Assembly: GCA_033762735.1 (NCBI GenBank)
Contig: JANRLJ010000155.1
Coordinates: 49,687-113,686, forward strand
Source: JANRLJ01 sp033762735
GTDB lineage: Bacteria; Chloroflexota; Anaerolineae; Aggregatilineales; Phototrophicaceae
DNA length: 64,000 nucleotides
Direction of reading: 5' to 3'
A model generated the notes under the pieces. The model did no database searches. It saw only the letters and a program-made list of their open reading frames with translations, and was not told the origin of the DNA. How positions within the stretch are numbered: the first letter of the stretch is position 1; every line of letters starts with the position of its first letter. Shown piece by piece: positions 60,002 through 64,000 of this stretch. Made by a program: the position numbers and the translations under genes.

Positions 60002-60993
60002 GGCAGCCACATCCTCAGAAAGGCTTCCGCGTCGATCCACTGCCCATCCACCACCAGTTCCCAGTGCAGATGGGGCCCATTGCTGCGCCCGGTGTTCCCG
60101 CTCACACCGATAATCTGACCCGCCGTAATCGACTGACCGCGCGTGACGTGAATCTGCGAAAAATGTGCATAGGCGGAGTAAATGCCCCAGCCGTGATCGA
60201 TCACCACATAGTTGCCGCGAATATCCAGAAAGCCCGCGAACGCCACCTGCCCTGCTGCGGATGCGGCTACGGGTGTTCCGACCGCCGCGCGCAAGTCCCA
60301 TCCGGTATGCCGGGTGGGAAAGGTCTGGTTCAGGGTGCGGAATGCGCCAAACGGCGAGGTCAGTTCGGAGTTCATCGGCAGCCGGAAGCCATCCGCCGTC
60401 CACAGCTTTTGAGGCGTGAATGGCTCGAACACACTGTCCAGCCGGGCGAATTCGTTGCGCTCGATCTCCGTATCCAGCAGATAGGTGCGGTCTGCGGCCA
60501 CGGTGAAATCCTGCCGGATGAAGCCGCCGACCGTCACTTCAACCGGAGTCGTCAGCGTGACACGGGTTTCGCCTGAACCGAATGCGACCACCGAGAGTTC
60601 ATAGACTCTTGCCTGCTGCTCCATGCCCACCGCCAGCAGCGCATAATAGCCATCTTCTGCCGGAGCAAAGTCGATAATGCGGTCGAGAAAGCGCCCACGC
60701 GCCCCGGAGATGCCTTCTCCAAAAACACGGATCAGGCCAGCCTGTCCCTGGGGAATCTGCGCGAAATAGGTTTCCAGCGTAAAGCCCCCGTCCGACAGCG
60801 TGACGAGAGGCGCAGGACGTGGGATTGGCGTGGTCGTAGGAACGGGCTGCGCATTCGAGGGCGATCCGAGCGGAGCGGCTGGCGGCGTTGGCTCCTGAGC
60901 GATGACAGGCGCAGTGAGCAGGGCAATGCTCAAAAGCAGCAGCAGAACAAACAGAAAGCGCTTTGTGTGTGAGAGGGGAAAAATCGCAGTCAT
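59998..60993 (-). CDS. Exported M23-family metallopeptidase
   Basis: A 331-residue peptidoglycan-type hydrolase. A signal peptide (FLFVLLLLLSIALLTAPVIAQ) is followed by a Pro/Thr linker and about 150 residues of beta-rich sequence. The C-terminal peptidase domain (about 215-325) keeps the zinc ligands: H and D in RHTGWDLRA, and HxH in GPHLHWELV. The YAHFSQIHVTRGQ...GVSGNTGRSNG pattern is standard. It should cut glycine- or crosslink-containing peptides in the wall or in surface proteins. It is coupled by ATGA to the ABM gene. Confidence 0.92.
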   Translation of the reverse strand: MTAIFPLSHTKRFLFVLLLLLSIALLTAPVIAQEPTPPAAPLGSPSNAQPVPTTTPIPRPAPLVTLSDGGFTLETYFAQIPQGQAGLIRVFGEGISGARGRFLDRIIDFAPAEDGYYALLAVGMEQQARVYELSVVAFGSGETRVTLTTPVEVTVGGFIRQDFTVAADRTYLLDTEIERNEFARLDSVFEPFTPQKLWTADGFRLPMNSELTSPFGAFRTLNQTFPTRHTGWDLRAAVGTPVAASAAGQVAFAGFLDIRGNYVVIDHGWGIYSAYAHFSQIHVTRGQSITAGQIIGVSGNTGRSNGPHLHWELVVDGQWIDAEAFLRMWLP

Positions 60994-61183
60994 CAAAATC
61001 TCGTAGGTCTGGCTGGGCAGAAGATGGTACGCAGCAGAGAGACGCTCCTGCCCACCGTATGACTAATCGGGCGATTATGGCTAGCGCAAAGGCTAACGTG
61101 GTCAATTATTCCCCGCCCTTGCGTCTTTCGCCAGAGGAGGTACGGCACTCAGGTGACAGCGTAGGGCAAGCGTGGGATTTCAC

Positions 61184-61978
61184 TCAGCCTGAAGGCGGGG
61201 TTGCGGTCAGGTAATCGGTCACACGGAACGCTACACTATCGAGAATGCCCTGCATTTCCGCCGCTGCCGGGCCGAGCATCGCCTGTGGATCGCTGGTGGC
61301 ATAGAAGACGAAATTCAGCCCATCGACCTGCAACCCAGCGAACCATCCCGCCACATTGGGCAGTTCGGGGCAATCGACCGCCGACACCTGCGTTCCCACC
61401 GCCGTGCGGCCACCGACCGTATATTCACGCTGGAGATCAGTGCCCACGTTGCAGCCCGTTTCCGTGATGAGCAATCGCCACAGCCGCAGCCCATCCGACC
61501 ACAGGTTAATCAGACCTGCGCTGGCGGTCGGCCCGGCTGCGGTCAGATTGGCGAAGCCCCAGACGAGATAAATCGTCCCCGTGCCGCCCGTCACTGGCCC
61601 GGTGTAAACCGCGACGGGATACGTTCGGATACCGTCCAAATCCTGAAGCAGCACCGTTTCATAGCCCCGCGCCCACCCCTCTGGCAGTGTGATGTCCAGC
61701 GGCGGCGGAACGCGCTGCCCCGTGATTGGTTCGACAGTCACAATAATCTGAGTCGGCAGCGCAGACAGATCGAACGTCCCTTCGGGCGTTACTTCCGCTG
61801 TGAGATCAACGGTGGCCTCTGCGGTTGGCGTGCGCGAGGGCGTCGCGCTGGAAGTGGGGACAGGCGAAAGAGTCGGCGCGGTGGTGGCCGTCGATGCTGT
61901 TGTGCCCGTATTGCAGCCGGCAAGGACGAGGGTGAGCGACAAAGTAATCCACAACATCGTTAAAAAACGACTTTTCAT
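61184..61978 (-). CDS. Lipoprotein of unknown function
   Basis: The 264-residue protein starts at ATG 61978 (AAAGGAA six bases upstream; the longer frame to 62107 runs into the end of guaA). It has a clear lipobox LVLAGC at residues 17-22, then a Thr/Ser/Pro linker. A folded domain follows (RVPPPLDITLPEGWARGYE, YTGPVTGGTGTIYLVWGFANL, GGRTAVGTQVSAVDC). The end resembles a small stress or esterase-like beta domain, but I recognise no family. Acting at the outer face of the membrane is likely. Confidence 0.8.
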   Translation of the reverse strand: MKSRFLTMLWITLSLTLVLAGCNTGTTASTATTAPTLSPVPTSSATPSRTPTAEATVDLTAEVTPEGTFDLSALPTQIIVTVEPITGQRVPPPLDITLPEGWARGYETVLLQDLDGIRTYPVAVYTGPVTGGTGTIYLVWGFANLTAAGPTASAGLINLWSDGLRLWRLLITETGCNVGTDLQREYTVGGRTAVGTQVSAVDCPELPNVAGWFAGLQVDGLNFVFYATSDPQAMLGPAAAEMQGILDSVAFRVTDYLTATPPSG

Positions 61979-62013
61979 TCCGAATTCCTTTGCACGATTT
62001 GTCGATACTTTAA

Positions 62014-62040
62014 ACTCGGTACTCACGACTCGGTACTGTG
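62014..62040. repeat. ACTCGGTACTCACGACTCGG simple repeat
   Basis: Nearly the same as 41184-41204. It lies in the gap between guaA and the lipoprotein gene. Confidence 0.55.
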
Positions 62041-62042
62041 CT

Positions 62043-63620
62043 TTATTCCCACTCAATTGTGGCGGGCGGCTTGCTGGTGACATCATATACCACACGATTG
62101 ACACCATTCACCTCGTTGACGATTCGGCTGCTGATCCGCGCCAGCAGATCGAACGGCAAACGCGCCCAATCCGCCGTCATGAAGTCGTCGGTCTGCACCG
62201 CGCGCAGAGCGATAACTTCCTCATAGGTGCGGTTGTCGCCCATCACCCCCACACTCTTTACCGGAAGCAGCACCGCGAAGCACTGCGCCGTGCCATTGCG
62301 CAGCAGACCTGCGTTGTCCAGTTCCTCGCGGAAAATGGCGTCGGCCTCGCGCAGCGTCTCCAACCGTGCCCACGACAGATCGCCCAGACAGCGAATGCCC
62401 AGGCCGGGGCCAGGGAACGGCTGCCGCCAGACAATGGAATCTGGGAGACCCAGCGCCGTCCCGACGCGCCGCACCTCGTCCTTGAACAGATCGCGCAGCG
62501 GCTCGATCAACTCGAACTGCAAATCAGGCGGAAGACCACCGACATTGTGATGGCTCTTGATGGTCTTGGCGGTTTTGTGTCCCGCCGCGCTTTCGATCAC
62601 ATCCGGGTAAATCGTCCCCTGCGCCAGAAAACGAACGCCCTGCACACTCAGCTGACGTGCCTGCTCCGCGAAAATATCGATAAAGAGTTTGCCGATCAAT
62701 TTGCGCTTGGCTTCCGGCTCGGTCACGCCCGTGAGCTGATCGAGAAACAACTCGGTTGCATCGACCGCGACGAGGTTCATCCCGCGTTCCTGGCCGAAGA
62801 CGCGCACCACTTCTTCCGGCTCACCCTTGCGCAGCAGCCCGGTATTCACGAAGACACACGTCAGCCGCTCACCCAACGCCTGATGAAGCAGTGTCCCCGC
62901 TACTGCCGAATCCACGCCCCCGCTCAGGCCGAGCAGGACACGCTCGTCACCGACCTGTGCTTGAATCCGCGCGATGGCATCCTCAATAAAGGCAGCGGGC
63001 GACCAGTTAGCCTCGCAGCCGCAGATCGAGAAGACGAAGTTGTGCAGCAGTTGACCGCCCTGCCGGGTATGCGCCACTTCGGGATGGAACTGCACCGCGT
63101 AAATGCGCCGCGCTGCATCGCCCATCGCCGCCAGCACACGATTATCGGACTCGGCCAGCGGCACAAATCCCGGCGGCAGCGCTTCCACATAATCGCCGTG
63201 CGACATCCATACGGGCATGGTTGCGGGCAGCCCGGCAAAGAGCGGATTTTCGTCGGGCGTATGACTCACATCCGCGTCGCCATACTCGCGCGTTTTTCCC
63301 GGCGAGACCAGTCCACCGAGGTTGTGCGCCAGCAGATGCATCCCATAGCACACCCCCAGCACAGGTCGCCCGTCTTCCAGCAGATGAGGCGAAAGCGTCG
63401 GTGCCCCATCTTCATAGACGCTGTTGGGGCCACCGGAAAGAATCACCCCGCGCGGCTGATGCTGATGCAGTGCTTCGGCGGTGACATCAAACGGGAAGAC
63501 TTCGGCATACACGCCCAGTTCGCGCACGCGCCGGGCGATTAACTGGGTGTACTGCGACCCATAATCCACAATGGCAATGCCGCCGGAGCGCAGATCGTGC
63601 CGCGTTTCGATTTTTTCCAT
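62043..63620 (-). CDS. guaA: GMP synthase (glutamine-hydrolysing)
   Basis: This 525-residue enzyme converts XMP to GMP. The N-terminal glutamine amidotransferase has the triad C91 (GVCYGM), H179 and E181 (QFHPEV). The ATP pyrophosphatase domain has the PP-loop LSGGVDS (about 232-238), and the C-terminal dimer domain has RQPFPGPGLGIRCLG and ends IEWE. Start is ATG 63620 with AGGAA upstream; the open frame begins ten codons earlier. Length is normal. The upstream 380 bp hold only repeat DNA. No guaB is adjacent. Confidence 0.97.
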   Translation of the reverse strand: MEKIETRHDLRSGGIAIVDYGSQYTQLIARRVRELGVYAEVFPFDVTAEALHQHQPRGVILSGGPNSVYEDGAPTLSPHLLEDGRPVLGVCYGMHLLAHNLGGLVSPGKTREYGDADVSHTPDENPLFAGLPATMPVWMSHGDYVEALPPGFVPLAESDNRVLAAMGDAARRIYAVQFHPEVAHTRQGGQLLHNFVFSICGCEANWSPAAFIEDAIARIQAQVGDERVLLGLSGGVDSAVAGTLLHQALGERLTCVFVNTGLLRKGEPEEVVRVFGQERGMNLVAVDATELFLDQLTGVTEPEAKRKLIGKLFIDIFAEQARQLSVQGVRFLAQGTIYPDVIESAAGHKTAKTIKSHHNVGGLPPDLQFELIEPLRDLFKDEVRRVGTALGLPDSIVWRQPFPGPGLGIRCLGDLSWARLETLREADAIFREELDNAGLLRNGTAQCFAVLLPVKSVGVMGDNRTYEEVIALRAVQTDDFMTADWARLPFDLLARISSRIVNEVNGVNRVVYDVTSKPPATIEWE

Positions 63621-64000
63621 CACATTCCTATAAGCAGACTCAAAAGGCAAATTACATAGAACTTACGCAGTTGCCCTCACCCCCTACGCGAACTTGTTCG
63701 CGCCCCCTCTCCCGACCGCTTCGGTCGCTGCGCTTTAGGAGAGGGGGAGAAGGACACCTTAGCAGTTAAGTCCCTCTCCCTGAGGGAGAGCGCCTCTTGC
63801 ATAGGGATTTAAAGGCTTGTCCGGTATTGAGTTGGCGCTTTTCCGCCCTCACCCCCCGCCCCCCTCTCCCAACCGCTGACGCTAGGAGAGGGGGAGAAGA
63901 CCAGGGAAGCGTGTTAAGTCCCTCTCCTTTGGGAGAGGGATTTAGGGTGAGGGCAAATGAGCCGTTGTGAACTTTCATAACTCCTTTTAGAGTACCGGAC
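63621..64000. repeat. Two degenerate copies of a CCCTCACCC...GGGAGAGGG element, no gene
   Basis: Copy 1 spans about 63672-63805 and copy 2 about 63845-63952. Each begins GCCCTCACCCCC, runs through CCCTCTCCC(A/G)ACCGCT, AGGAGAGGGGGAGAAG, then AAGTCCCTCTCC and GAGGGAGAG or GGGAGAGGG. Each can fold into several GC-rich hairpins. The nested inverted pieces look like a non-autonomous mobile repeat. Beyond the guaA promoter, no gene is seen. Confidence 0.7.

Noticed and set aside
60002..60403. An N-terminal extension of the ABM-domain protein.
   Set aside because: It lies inside the M23 peptidase gene in another frame, is arginine-rich shadow sequence, and ATG 60001 with ATGA coupling is a natural start.

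Overview
The window reads as a chromosomal segment of a high-GC bacterium, most likely a member of the Chloroflexota (Anaerolineae-like). This placement is inference. It rests on many exported proteins with Pro/Thr-rich linkers after the signal peptide, SH3-like and TPR surface proteins, a stand-alone TrpB2-type tryptophan synthase beta chain, a GGNGS-type phosphofructokinase and several dispersed palindromic repeat families. I see no rRNA, intact tRNA, CRISPR array, insertion sequence, integrase or phage gene. Most genes are single or in short operons of two to four, often coupled by ATGA or TAATG overlaps.

Layout. 0-4.9 kb: the end of a class A penicillin-binding protein with degenerate transpeptidase motifs, an 891-residue protein of unknown function, and a NUDIX hydrolase. 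4.9-9.1 kb: an OmpR-type response regulator, an RmlD-like SDR, formate-tetrahydrofolate ligase, and a 600-bp non-coding stretch with a strong promoter and two tRNA halves in reversed order. 9.1-14 kb: a 1091-residue Ser/Thr kinase-AAA-TPR regulator coupled to a GT-C glycosyltransferase. 14.2-25.1 kb: exported proteins, namely a solitary peptide-type solute-binding protein, two TPR proteins, an SH3-like protein, a 1302-residue beta-propeller-like protein and a divergent SH3-like protein. 25-33 kb: an MFS transporter, an overlapping GNAT/unknown/methyltransferase trio, a SWIM-domain protein, TrpB2 and membrane proteins. 33.1-36.7 kb: an SbcD-like nuclease with no SbcC, coupled to two tandem DUF4058 proteins, then DUF427. 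36.8-42.7 kb: a hybrid sensor, an S9 peptidase, phosphofructokinase, a MaoC hydratase and a seven-bladed WD40 protein. 42.8-46.4 kb: a surface-polysaccharide operon (GT4, polyprenyl glycosylphosphotransferase, NUDIX, unknown). 46.5-52.4 kb: DUF4230, DCC thioredoxin-like, RecF, thymidylate kinase, FmdB, rhomboid protease and small proteins. 52.5-56.6 kb: one 1374-residue protein joining a YfhO-type GT-C domain to a Wzx-type flippase. 56.7-64 kb: AsnRS, then a leftward run of GuaA, a lipoprotein, an M23 peptidase, an ABM-domain protein, a small Cas2/SinR-like protein and an XisI-like protein.

Four families of dispersed non-coding repeats run through the gaps. The most striking is a 20-29-bp perfect or near-perfect palindrome (typically GTAGGGGCGA-N9-TCGCCCCTAC). 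I count fourteen copies, all outside the gene bodies as drawn here. Its arms change in a compensating way, and it occupies six of the ten convergent gene junctions. Two of the other four junctions carry an ordinary GC hairpin terminator and the last two carry a second repeat type. Repeats also supply a stop codon (position 1425), a stop/start junction (12391-12415) and false upstream start extensions (4852-4883, 31186-31213).

The strongest leads for something undescribed are the SbcD-DUF4058-DUF4058 module, the GT-C/flippase fusion, the tRNA-half locus, the palindromes as possible bidirectional terminators, and the small XisI/SinR-like pair behind an M23/ABM operon.
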